From CAZYTO01 sp964650405 (GTDB taxonomy: Bacteria; Acidobacteriota; Thermoanaerobaculia; Gp7-AA8): DNA of 13,012 nucleotides. Numbering within the stretch: position 1 is the first letter of the stretch; every line of letters begins with the position of its first letter. This document shows positions 1 through 5,245 of this stretch, in pieces. The position numbers and the translations under genes were made by a program. The notes beneath the pieces are model-generated. The model made no database searches and was not told the origin of the DNA. It saw only the letters and a list, made by a program, of their open reading frames with translations. The DNA is taken from positions 1 to 13,012 of the forward strand of contig CAZYTO010000163.1 of NCBI GenBank assembly GCA_964650405.1, written 5' to 3'.

Positions 1-6
1 AAGCAA

Positions 7-92
7 GATTCACCACAGAGGCAGTGAGACAGTGAGAAGACAGGAAGGCTCTTCAATTTCCTCTCACTGTCACACGTCCTCTGTGGTGAATC
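7..92. repeat. Long imperfect palindrome (hairpin or MITE-like element) at the left edge
   Basis: The outer arms are a perfect 15-bp inverted repeat, GATTCACCACAGAGG at 7-21 and its reverse complement at 78-92. A second inverted pair, ACAGTGAGA at 29-37 and TCTCACTGT at 62-70, is nested inside it. The left arm also carries CAGTGAGA twice in tandem (22-29, 30-37). The element begins 8 bp beyond the stop codon of the minus-strand gene at 101-637, so transcription of that gene would run into it and could fold it as a terminator-like hairpin, although no T-tract follows. It encodes nothing and shows no transposase. It could be a dispersed non-autonomous palindromic element. The structure is certain, the function is inferred. 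Confidence 0.75.
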
Positions 93-100
93 ATCCTAGC

Positions 101-637
101 TTACCTGACTCCTTCCGCCGTTGTTGTTTTGTACCCGTAGTTCGGGAAGCCGTTTGTGTAGTCCTGACTCGTCCAGGTATAAGGCAGCGCGGTACCGGGG
201 CTGCAAACCGCGATGTTCGTAATGTTCTGCGCTGCGAGCGCCGTTCCATCCAGGAAGATCGTCACGTTGGGCACCCCTTGGAAGCTGAGGGTCTGGTCGC
301 TGCCGGTCCTCCAGGTGAAGGCCACGGAGCGGAGCTTCGAGACCGGCGGCAGTGGATCGTTGAACGTGCCGAGGTCGTACGTAAAAGGCGTCGGGCACGT
401 CGAACCGAAGCACCCCCCGCCTGAGCAATAGCCGGTATCGGAGAACCAGCGAGGATCGAACGTGTACGTCTTCGTAGTAGTTTGCTGTGCAGTGGCGGCA
501 AGGCACGCAAAGGTGACGCAAATGACGAAGAGCAAACGAGTCAGCTCGGCTGGACAGCTCCTCGGCCGCTGTGGCGCGGGGCGGATAGCCTCCGGATCAG
601 CGGCACACATGGCGTTGGCAGTATGAAGGGAAAACAT
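101..637 (-). CDS. Secreted hypothetical protein
   Basis: This is a 178-aa ORF whose family I do not recognise. A hydrophobic stretch at about residues 33-50 (LTRLLFVICVTFACLAATA, then QQ) looks like a Sec signal peptide with cleavage after Ala50. The mature part is about 128 aa, rich in Thr, Ser, Gly and aromatic residues, and reads like a beta-sandwich. It has Cys71, Cys76, Cys81 and Cys145, which could form disulfides. The annotated ATG (637-635) has an AAAGGA element 11 nt upstream, which supports this start. However, the roughly 32 residues before the hydrophobic core are long for an n-region, so a later start (Met10, or the TTG at residue 35) is possible. It lies 24 bp downstream of the 75-aa ORF and is probably co-transcribed with it and the AraC gene. 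A secreted, extracytoplasmic location is inferred; the function is unknown. Confidence 0.6.
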   Translation of the reverse strand: MFSLHTANAMCAADPEAIRPAPQRPRSCPAELTRLLFVICVTFACLAATAQQTTTKTYTFDPRWFSDTGYCSGGGCFGSTCPTPFTYDLGTFNDPLPPVSKLRSVAFTWRTGSDQTLSFQGVPNVTIFLDGTALAAQNITNIAVCSPGTALPYTWTSQDYTNGFPNYGYKTTTAEGVR

Positions 638-661
638 CGGCGATTGGTTCCTTTCCGTTAA

Positions 662-889
662 TCAGTCACTCGTTCGTTTCATGATGTCGTTGATTTGTTC
701 CCACATGGCATGTAGCGGGTCGCGAAACGCCCTCAAATCCCCAGCATCGTCAGCGGCTGTGATGAACTCGGCGTCGTCGAGAGCGATCAGGGCGTCTGCG
801 AGTTTGTCCGCGAGGCGTTCCCGCGGAGGGACGAATGCCAGCTCCAAGTCAGTGCGGAAGCGGAACGCGACGGGTTCGGTGGCTCGCAT
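662..889 (-). CDS. Small hypothetical protein (75 aa)
   Basis: An unrecognised ORF between the AraC gene (stop at 930) and the secreted protein (start at 637), on the same strand. The protein is acidic and Ala/Asp/Leu-rich, with a run predicted to be helical (about residues 23-45, LADKLADALIALDDAEF) and no signal or membrane segment. Codon use is GC3-rich like its neighbours, so it looks coding. No Shine-Dalgarno precedes ATG889. The frame stays open and protein-like upstream to about 952 (for example PDGTGYLASIRPD) without offering ATG, GTG or TTG. The true N-terminus may therefore lie upstream at a rare start codon, or be reached from the end of the AraC frame. The start is uncertain and the function is unknown. 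Confidence 0.45.
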   Translation of the reverse strand: MRATEPVAFRFRTDLELAFVPPRERLADKLADALIALDDAEFITAADDAGDLRAFRDPLHAMWEQINDIMKRTSD

Positions 890-929
890 AAGGGTGTCAG
901 GACGGATGCTGGCAAGATAGCCAGTGCCG

Positions 930-1322
930 TCAGGTTTTGGTAGTAGTATTTCGTTGCTTCTCTCGGTATTGCGCCGGCGTGCATCCGAAACGTCGCTTGA
1001 AGAGGCGGAAGAACGTCGTGCGGTGCCCGAAGCCAGCTTCCGCGGCTACTTCGCCGACGGGCAACGGCCCCTCGCGAAGAAGCTTCGCGGCGTAGAGCAG
1101 TTGCTCTTCCCGGAGCACGCGGCCGAGTGGTCTGCCGAAGATTTCAAGGCAGAGGCGGCTCAGAGTGGGCCGGTTGCGCCCCGCCAGATCGGCCAGCTCC
1201 GACACGCGTGGAGCGGTTCGGGCGGCGTAGCAGTCTTTGAGATAGACCTGGATCAGTCGTTGAAAGTGCTGCCGATCGAGCTTACGGGAGCGCTTCTTCT
1301 GATGCGGTTTGCGCTTGGTCAC
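930..1322 (-). CDS. AraC-family transcriptional regulator, DNA-binding domain only
   Basis: A 130-aa protein consisting almost entirely of an AraC/XylS-type double helix-turn-helix (about residues 20-118). Visible family features are a first HTH (VSELADLAGRNRPTLSRLC), the linker region with LREEQLLYAAKLL, and the hallmark second HTH ending VGEVAAEAGFGHRTTFFRLFKRRFG followed by TPAQYR. Full-length family members are about 250-300 aa with a sensing domain, which is absent here. The N-terminus is short and very basic (MTKRKPHQKKRSRKLDR). The start is a GTG at 1322 with no clear Shine-Dalgarno. It is the first gene after the hairpin and repeat spacer at 1323-1443 and lies upstream of the 75-aa ORF and the secreted protein, which it may control. 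The family assignment is firm; the effector and targets are unknown. Confidence 0.85.
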   Translation of the reverse strand: MTKRKPHQKKRSRKLDRQHFQRLIQVYLKDCYAARTAPRVSELADLAGRNRPTLSRLCLEIFGRPLGRVLREEQLLYAAKLLREGPLPVGEVAAEAGFGHRTTFFRLFKRRFGCTPAQYREKQRNTTTKT

Positions 1323-1392
1323 GTCTGAGGTGTGACCGACAGACCCCTACCTACACCCCAGCTAAGGGCAAGGTACCAACCAAATTCGGAAT

Positions 1393-1435
1393 GGTGGGTG
1401 CGAAACGCACCCACCTAGCACTCACCTAGCACTCA
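1393..1435. repeat. 10-bp hairpin followed by an 11-bp tandem duplication
   Basis: GGTGGGTGCG (1393-1402), an AAA loop, and the exact reverse complement CGCACCCACC (1406-1415) form a perfect stem. The unit CCTAGCACTCA then occurs twice back to back (1414-1424 and 1425-1435). It lies in the 121-bp spacer between the 60-aa peptide gene (stop 1444) and the AraC start (1322), both on the minus strand. On that strand the stem is not followed by a T-tract, so a classical intrinsic terminator is doubtful. A dispersed palindromic repeat or an RNA 3'-end stabiliser fits better. I see no convincing promoter hexamers in the spacer. Confidence 0.7.
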
Positions 1436-1443
1436 ACAGGTTC

Positions 1444-1626
1444 TCAGCCAGGCGGAAATGAAAGACCGTCGAGTGCCCAGAGTAGGATCTCCTCGATCAC
1501 CGAGCGCACGGCCCGATGGCTGCGTGGCGTTTCACGATCCTGCGCGGCAACTGTTCCAGCAGCGAATGAGCACACAACTAACAGCGCGGCAGTCATTCGC
1601 CGACAACGCCTCGATACACTTCGCAT
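1444..1626 (-). CDS. Small secreted peptide (60 aa)
   Basis: A short ORF with unusually strong support. AGGAGGG lies 3 nt before ATG1626, the best Shine-Dalgarno in the left block. The N-terminus is basic (several Arg in residues 2-10), followed by a hydrophobic core MTAALLVVCSFAAGTVAA and a plausible signal-peptidase site after VAAA/VAA-Q (about residue 28). The mature peptide would be about 32 residues, charged at first and ending in an amphipathic stretch with LLWALDGLSFPPG. There are no cysteines in the mature part. It lies 105 bp downstream of the TPR anti-sigma-like gene on the same strand, so it is likely the third gene of that operon. I recognise no family. It could be a secreted signal, a ligand for the TPR protein or a small envelope protein; these roles are inference. 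Confidence 0.65.
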   Translation of the reverse strand: MRSVSRRCRRMTAALLVVCSFAAGTVAAQDRETPRSHRAVRSVIEEILLWALDGLSFPPG

Positions 1627-1629
1627 AGA

Positions 1630-1636
1630 CCCTCCT
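1630..1636 (-). promoter_or_regulatory. Strong Shine-Dalgarno of the 60-aa peptide gene
   Basis: Read on the minus strand this is AGGAGGG, 3 nt before the ATG at 1626-1624 (4 nt from AGGAGG). It fixes the start of the small peptide gene and suggests efficient translation compared with neighbouring genes, which have weak sites. Confidence 0.75.
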
Positions 1637-1640
1637 AAGT

Positions 1641-1681
1641 CTGCCCACTTCAGGCAGTTCGACGACAGGGAGGGCGCCCTC
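1641..1681. other. Small hairpin and 12-bp palindrome in the leader of the peptide gene
   Basis: The 105-bp spacer between the TPR gene (stop 1732) and the peptide gene (start 1626) contains GAGGGCGCCCTC at 1670-1681, a perfect 12-bp palindrome. It also contains a 5-bp stem CTGCC/GGCAG (1641-1645, 1653-1657) ending 4 nt before the Shine-Dalgarno. These could be an operator or an RNA structure affecting translation of the peptide. Short GC palindromes arise often by chance in such DNA, so confidence in function is low. Confidence 0.3.
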
Positions 1682-1731
1682 TCGCATCAGGGGTACCCGT
1701 GGCGGGCCTGTTCTTTGGGGGTGCCGCGAGA

Positions 1732-3081
1732 TTAGTCGGGCGGAGAGAGGAAGAGGGCCTCGGGCTCGTCCTTGAGCCGATGAAGGAACCGTCGTACGTG
1801 GCCGATGTGTTTCGGAGTGATCCGGTCACGGCGGGCGGCGTCTTCGAGGAACGCGGCCGCTGTCAGAGCGCCCGTGAGCATTCGCGCTTCGCGGAAGAAG
1901 GCGAAGACTTCGACGCAGAGCCGGCGAACGGCGGCGGTGTCTCCAAGCATGAGCTTCGCCTCAGCGAGGTCGAGCTTGATGAGCGCTACGTCGCCGTCCA
2001 TGCCGAGAACGGCACAGTCGATATTAACCTCGGAGAGCTGGCGGTCTGCGGTGGTGAAGTCTCCGCTTCCAAGAGCAACGGCAGCTATGCGCCAGCGGAC
2101 GCGGACTACTTCGGTCTGCTGCTTCAGCTCCGTGAAGAGTTGCAGAGCGATCAAGAGATACCTGAGTGCGTTCGCCCAGTCGGCCCGTTCGAGAAATGCG
2201 TTCCCGATGTTGTTGACCGCGCTCGCTTCGAGGCGCTGGTCGCACATCATCTGGGCCGCCGCCTGTACGCTCGTGAAGCGGTCGAGCGCCTCGTTGATGC
2301 GGCCTGTTTTCAAGAGAATCCCACCTTCCAGATTGCGCGCGAAGATGAATCCCTCAAGGTCGCCTGAGCCATCGCTCAGCCGGCTTGCCTCCTGCGCGTA
2401 AGCGAGCGCCCTGTCGTAGTCCTGCCGCTGATGGCAGAGTAGTCCTCGAATGTAGGCGATGCGGCCTAGTTGCCGCGTGGAAACACTGACTCTCCGGTAC
2501 GCCTCCTCGGCACGGTCTGCCGCCTTGAAGCCGTCGTCAAACCTCCCAAGGAAGCGATTGGCGTTCGCCACCGCTTTCCAGGCAGTCCCCCGCAATTCGT
2601 TTACAGCGTCGGCCGGGTAGTAGTCGTCAGGCAGCGCGTCCGCGATCCGCCTGGCTACTTCAGCGAGGTTCAGGGCGTGGAGCGGTTCTTTTGCACCTGC
2701 TTCGTGTGCGGCCTGCGCTAACAGCCGCACGGCACCGCCCGTACGATACCGCCTGATGATGGCGGGTCCGGTCGCGCCGAAACGGTAGGGGGAATCGACG
2801 AGCTTTCGCAGGAAACGTTCGGCCTCCCGGTCCTCGTCGGCGATGAATGCGGCGAATGAGCGTAACGACGCGCGCCGGGTGGCGGTCTGCAACTCATCGG
2901 CTATCCACCACGTTTCCGGGTCCGGCAAGGCTTCCGCGAAGTCCCGCGCAACGTCAACGACACCGCGGCAGAACGAACAATCGCCGAGATGCAGTTCGAC
3001 TTTCAGGCGCGTGTCTTCGTCGAGCGATTCCGGTTGTTCCGCGAATTGGGCGAGCACCTTGTCGTCGAAGTGCTCGGCCAT
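1732..3081 (-). CDS. Zinc-finger anti-sigma-like protein with TPR domain
   Basis: A 449-aa protein. The N-terminus carries His31-x3-Cys35-x2-Cys38, the ZAS/zf-HC2 signature of zinc-binding anti-sigma factors, after a helix (residues 5-30). From about residue 130 to 415 the protein is all-helical with TPR-like pairs, for example around 203-235 (RGLLCHQRQDYDRALAYAQEA), 247-275, 288-318 (NNIGNAFLERADWANALRYLL) and 365-398. There is no signal peptide or membrane segment, so it should be cytoplasmic, unlike many anti-sigma factors that span the membrane. Its ATG overlaps the stop of the sigma gene (TGATG), implying translational coupling and near-equal amounts. The likely role is to bind and hold the sigma factor encoded upstream, with the TPR array sensing a partner or peptide. 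The fold assignment is good; partner and signal are inferred. Confidence 0.8.
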   Translation of the reverse strand: MAEHFDDKVLAQFAEQPESLDEDTRLKVELHLGDCSFCRGVVDVARDFAEALPDPETWWIADELQTATRRASLRSFAAFIADEDREAERFLRKLVDSPYRFGATGPAIIRRYRTGGAVRLLAQAAHEAGAKEPLHALNLAEVARRIADALPDDYYPADAVNELRGTAWKAVANANRFLGRFDDGFKAADRAEEAYRRVSVSTRQLGRIAYIRGLLCHQRQDYDRALAYAQEASRLSDGSGDLEGFIFARNLEGGILLKTGRINEALDRFTSVQAAAQMMCDQRLEASAVNNIGNAFLERADWANALRYLLIALQLFTELKQQTEVVRVRWRIAAVALGSGDFTTADRQLSEVNIDCAVLGMDGDVALIKLDLAEAKLMLGDTAAVRRLCVEVFAFFREARMLTGALTAAAFLEDAARRDRITPKHIGHVRRFLHRLKDEPEALFLSPPD

Positions 3082-3653
3082 CAGCGCACCCGCCCGATTT
3101 CATCGTAGATTTTCCTTGCCCGCTTCCGGCAGACGTGGACGAGATAATTCGCGTTCGACGCGGTTGTGGAGAGCACCTCCGCCATCGCCGTCGAACATTC
3201 GCCGAGGTATGAGAGGCGCAGCGCCTCACGGCACCGCTGGCTCAAGCGAGCGAGCGTTGCGCCCACGAGCAGACGGATGGAGAGCCCTTCGAAAACGTCT
3301 TCCGAGGCTGGACCGTCGTTCTCTTCGACGTACGCGTTCACGAAGAGCCGGTTTTCACCGGCTCGCTTCGACCAGTATTTCCGGGATGCGTTGCAGATGC
3401 CTCCGATGAGGTACTTCCGCAAATCGTGGACTCTCGGCGGGTTGACGAGATACGTCACGAAGACGTCCTGCACGAGTTCGTCGACCGCCTCCGCGGGGAT
3501 TCCGAACTTCCGCATGGCTACCCGCCGCATCCGTGCCGCATGTTCAAGAAAGAGGACATCGGACAGGTCTTCACACGACTCCGCGCCGGTTGGAGTCGGA
3601 ATCGACATGCCGGCCGCCCGGAGTAGAGTCGCCTCGGCTAGATCCTGATGCAC
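3081..3653 (-). CDS. ECF-like RNA polymerase sigma factor (sigma-70 family)
   Basis: A 190-aa protein with the two-domain layout of ECF sigma factors. Region 2 lies at about residues 33-95, with the core-binding segment AVDELVQDVFVTYL and a following basic/aromatic stretch (ASRKYWSKR). After a linker comes region 4 at about 125-183 (ARLSQRCREALRLSYLGECS, ending in CRKRARKIYDEI), an HTH for -35 recognition. Length is typical of the group. The start is GTG3653 with no obvious Shine-Dalgarno; Met16 (ATG at 3608) is an alternative. Its stop overlaps the start of the zinc-finger/TPR gene, the usual sigma/anti-sigma arrangement. Region 4 is somewhat divergent (STAMAEVL in place of the common EIAxxL). 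The regulon is unknown; autoregulation of this operon is typical of the family but not shown here. Confidence 0.85.
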   Translation of the reverse strand: MHQDLAEATLLRAAGMSIPTPTGAESCEDLSDVLFLEHAARMRRVAMRKFGIPAEAVDELVQDVFVTYLVNPPRVHDLRKYLIGGICNASRKYWSKRAGENRLFVNAYVEENDGPASEDVFEGLSIRLLVGATLARLSQRCREALRLSYLGECSTAMAEVLSTTASNANYLVHVCRKRARKIYDEIGRVR

Positions 3654-3685
3654 TCAGCAAAGGAGTGACGGCGAGGGGTATTTCC

Positions 3686-4004
3686 CTACCCGCCAAGGTT
3701 GGGAACGCGCGATGAAAAAGAGCGACCGCCGAGCGAGATACCTCTCGCGATCGACCAGAACTGGGTAGGCCACCCCAGCCGGTGGTGTTTTTGGGGGGCC
3801 CTCGGTCGGTGGTTTCGCGACCCGGGGTCCACCTCTATCCCGGGCTGGACGTGTTCGACTGCGGTCGTGTTCGCGCCGGGAAGATGCTCGTGCTTGAAAG
3901 CGGCGACGAGGTCGCGCTCTTCGTACCAGGCGCCGCAGGTATGACATCGGGATCTCCCAGTACCCCGCGGCGTTCAGTCGCTCCGGAAGAGGGGCGCGCT
4001 TCAT
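3686..4004 (-). pseudogene. Probable frameshifted small gene with a CxxC motif
   Basis: The stretch between the sigma gene and the divergent 73-aa ORF has coding character in two different minus-strand frames. From ATG4004 the frame reads MKRAPLPERLNAAGYWEIP, which is protein-like, but it then turns into Arg-rich noise. Immediately at that point another frame becomes protein-like with high GC3: RCHTCGAWYEERDLVAAFKH (Cys codon at 3946-3944), running to a TAG at 3688-3686. That second frame has a TGA just upstream and no start codon of its own. The simplest reading is one gene of about 105 aa, with a CxxC putative metal site, broken by a frameshift near 3948-3955 or by a sequencing error. The last 40 codons look less natural, so the end may also be decayed. 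It ends 32 bp before the sigma start. Function unknown. Confidence 0.4.
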
Positions 4005-4056
4005 CGCGCGAAGTCTACGCCTGCAAGAATCCACGAACGTGTTTAGTCTCTGACGG

Positions 4057-4278
4057 ATGGACAAGGGCGAGCGGAAGAGAAAAGCAGACGAGCTGAGGCA
4101 AGCCTGGAGGGACTTCGCGGGCGGCCGGTTTGAGGTGGATGGAAGCGGCGGTAACGCAGGGATGCTCTTGTTCACGGATCGGGACGGTCGGCAGTGGTTC
4201 GTCGGGTCGTTCCGTGGGGACGCCGACAGCTTCGTCTCGGGGGTCAATCTGGCTCTCGACCTGCTCTACCGGGAGTAG
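4057..4278 (+). CDS. Small hypothetical protein (73 aa)
   Basis: An unrecognised ORF with a natural composition. It has a basic helical start (KGERKRKADELRQAWRDF), then what looks like a small beta-rich unit with MLLFTDRDGRQWFVGSFRG, ending in a helix (NLALDLLYRE). There is no signal or membrane segment. Third codon positions are G/C-rich as in neighbouring genes. Only a weak purine run (GACGG) precedes the ATG. It is divergent from the broken minus-strand gene, with 52 bp between starts, so promoters for both may sit in 4005-4056. The frame remains open after its TAG into the 171-aa ORF. Function unknown. Confidence 0.5.
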   Translation: MDKGERKRKADELRQAWRDFAGGRFEVDGSGGNAGMLLFTDRDGRQWFVGSFRGDADSFVSGVNLALDLLYRE

Positions 4279-4323
4279 GGGATTCAGGCTGGATCATCCC
4301 TTTGCCAAACGCCCTGTGGTTTT

Positions 4324-4839
4324 TTGACAGACTCCTCGTGGATTCACAGCGCCGCGACCACCCCGGCCGTGATCGAGGACTCGTTCACGAAGCTACCGAG
4401 CGTTTACTCGCTCACGCCGCCCTCGCACGGAAAACCGGAGGCGCGGGCGCACGCGCTCTATGGATTCGGGGAACACGCCAACGTCTACGTCGATCTGCTC
4501 ACCGGCTTTCGCATCGGGAGGATCGGCGACACGGACGAGGTGGCGGCCACGTTGACTTTCGATACGGCCCCGGAACTGGTCATCAGGCCCAACAACACCT
4601 TCATGCCCGGTCCGGCCGTCCCTCTGAAATCCGGGACCATCGAGATCCGCAACCTGCCGGATCCCATGTTCTGCAGTGAGTTCGACTATCTCCTCCACTA
4701 CTTCGCCACGATGATGAGCCTGCGGGGGAAACCACCCCTGTGGAAGGAGCCGGGTGGCTGCCTCCCGAAGCAGCAGGCACGCGCGAAAGGCGATCCACCG
4801 TCGCCCGACGTCTACTGCTCGAGCTCAGGCTATCCATGA
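4324..4839 (+). CDS. Hypothetical protein (up to 171 aa)
   Basis: Strong GC3 codon bias across about 4380-4830 supports coding. The protein has stretches such as LYGFGEHANVYVDLLTGFRIGR and PGPAVPLKSGTIEIRNLPD that suggest beta strands, then an aromatic, Met-rich helix (FDYLLHYFATMMSL) and a Pro/Cys-containing tail. I do not recognise a family and see no signal peptide. The start is unclear: TTG4324 follows a T-run and has no Shine-Dalgarno, and a GTG near residue 16 is an alternative. It may be the C-terminal remnant of a longer protein. It lies 45 bp downstream of the 73-aa ORF stop in the same frame and converges with the zinc-ribbon gene (45 bp between stops). Confidence 0.5.
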   Translation: MTDSSWIHSAATTPAVIEDSFTKLPSVYSLTPPSHGKPEARAHALYGFGEHANVYVDLLTGFRIGRIGDTDEVAATLTFDTAPELVIRPNNTFMPGPAVPLKSGTIEIRNLPDPMFCSEFDYLLHYFATMMSLRGKPPLWKEPGGCLPKQQARAKGDPPSPDVYCSSSGYP

Positions 4840-4884
4840 GCTCCCCCGACGCCAGCGGCCGCGACGCCGCGGCGCAGGCGGCCG

Positions 4885-5136
4885 TCATCGCACGCGCCCG
4901 CCGCGAAAGAACCGGATCGACTTGAAGTGGAGGTCGAAGTAGTTCGCGGCAGCGCGGAGCGCGCCAGCCACCACCCACCCCTCCCGCTGAACGATTCCCT
5001 CCAGCGGCTGGCGCATGGAGGCGGGCAGCTTGAAGCGGCAGCGCCGGCAGAGCGCCGTCCCCTCGGTTTTCTCCAGACTGCACCGCGGACAGCTCCTCCG
5101 CTTCGCCAGTTGCACCACCTGTTGGCTCGACATCAT
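4885..5136 (-). CDS. Small zinc-ribbon protein with two CxxC knuckles
   Basis: An 83-aa protein in which Cys16-x2-Cys19 and Cys30-x2-Cys33 (CPRC...CRRC, 10 residues apart) form a compact zinc-ribbon. It is followed by a helical region (RQPLEGIVQREGWVVAGALRAAANYFDLH) and a basic tail. The start is set by GGAGGGAGG immediately upstream. Two ATGs are adjacent, at 5136 and 5133, and the second gives the better spacing of 6 nt. The longer open frame back to 5316 crosses repeats and a hairpin and is not coding. Four-Cys ribbons of this size occur in small phage- and plasmid-type proteins and in nucleic-acid-binding proteins. DNA or RNA binding is therefore plausible, but no function can be assigned. 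Confidence 0.7.
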   Translation of the reverse strand: MMSSQQVVQLAKRRSCPRCSLEKTEGTALCRRCRFKLPASMRQPLEGIVQREGWVVAGALRAAANYFDLHFKSIRFFRGGRVR

Positions 5137-5139
5137 CAC

Positions 5140-5148
5140 CCTCCCTCC
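5140..5148 (-). promoter_or_regulatory. Shine-Dalgarno of the zinc-ribbon gene
   Basis: GGAGGGAGG on the minus strand, 3 nt before ATG5136 and 6 nt before ATG5133. It decides the start against the longer open frame and favours the second ATG. Confidence 0.75.
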
Positions 5149-5162
5149 CGTTCGCAAAGACA

Positions 5163-5189
5163 AAAAGGCCGGGGAGCACCCGGCCTTTT
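5163..5189. terminator. Bidirectional intrinsic-terminator-like hairpin upstream of valS
   Basis: AAAAGGCCGGG (5163-5173), a 5-nt loop, and the perfect complement CCCGGCCTTTT (5179-5189) form an 11-bp stem with a GC core. Reading plus, CCCGGCC is followed by four T; reading minus, it is followed by five T. It stands between the start of the minus-strand zinc-ribbon gene and valS. There is no gene on the minus strand just to its right to terminate, so it most likely stops plus-strand transcription arriving from 4057-4839, or acts as a leader attenuator for valS if a promoter lies to its left. Confidence 0.7.
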
Positions 5190-5190
5190 G

Positions 5191-5210
5191 CTGCACATGA
5201 ATCTGTGCAG
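5191..5210. other. Second hairpin next to the terminator
   Basis: CTGCACA (5191-5197) and TGTGCAG (5204-5210) form a perfect 7-bp stem with a 6-nt loop, one base after the terminator stem. The pair resembles tandem RNA stems. It is not a tRNA (no cloverleaf or TTCRANY loop) and lacks recognisable T-box elements. Confidence 0.55.
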
Positions 5211-5245
5211 CGCATGGTAGCGGGGTCTGCGGTGGAATGCAACTC

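Noticed and set aside
7..92. Integron attC site
   Set aside because: The element is palindromic, but I find no GTTRRRY / RYYYAAC core pair and no integrase in the window.
1381..1440. CRISPR-like array
   Set aside because: Only two adjacent 11-bp units and one hairpin, with no spacers of regular length and no cas genes.
1699..2401. Plus-strand open frames (222 and 198 aa) opposite the TPR gene
   Set aside because: The minus strand shows an HX3CX2C motif, TPR repeats and coupling to sigma. The plus-strand frames have no recognisable content.
5161..5235. tRNA or T-box leader upstream of valS
   Set aside because: Only two simple hairpins are present. There is no cloverleaf, no T-loop consensus, no CCA-proximal acceptor pairing and no T-box sequence element.
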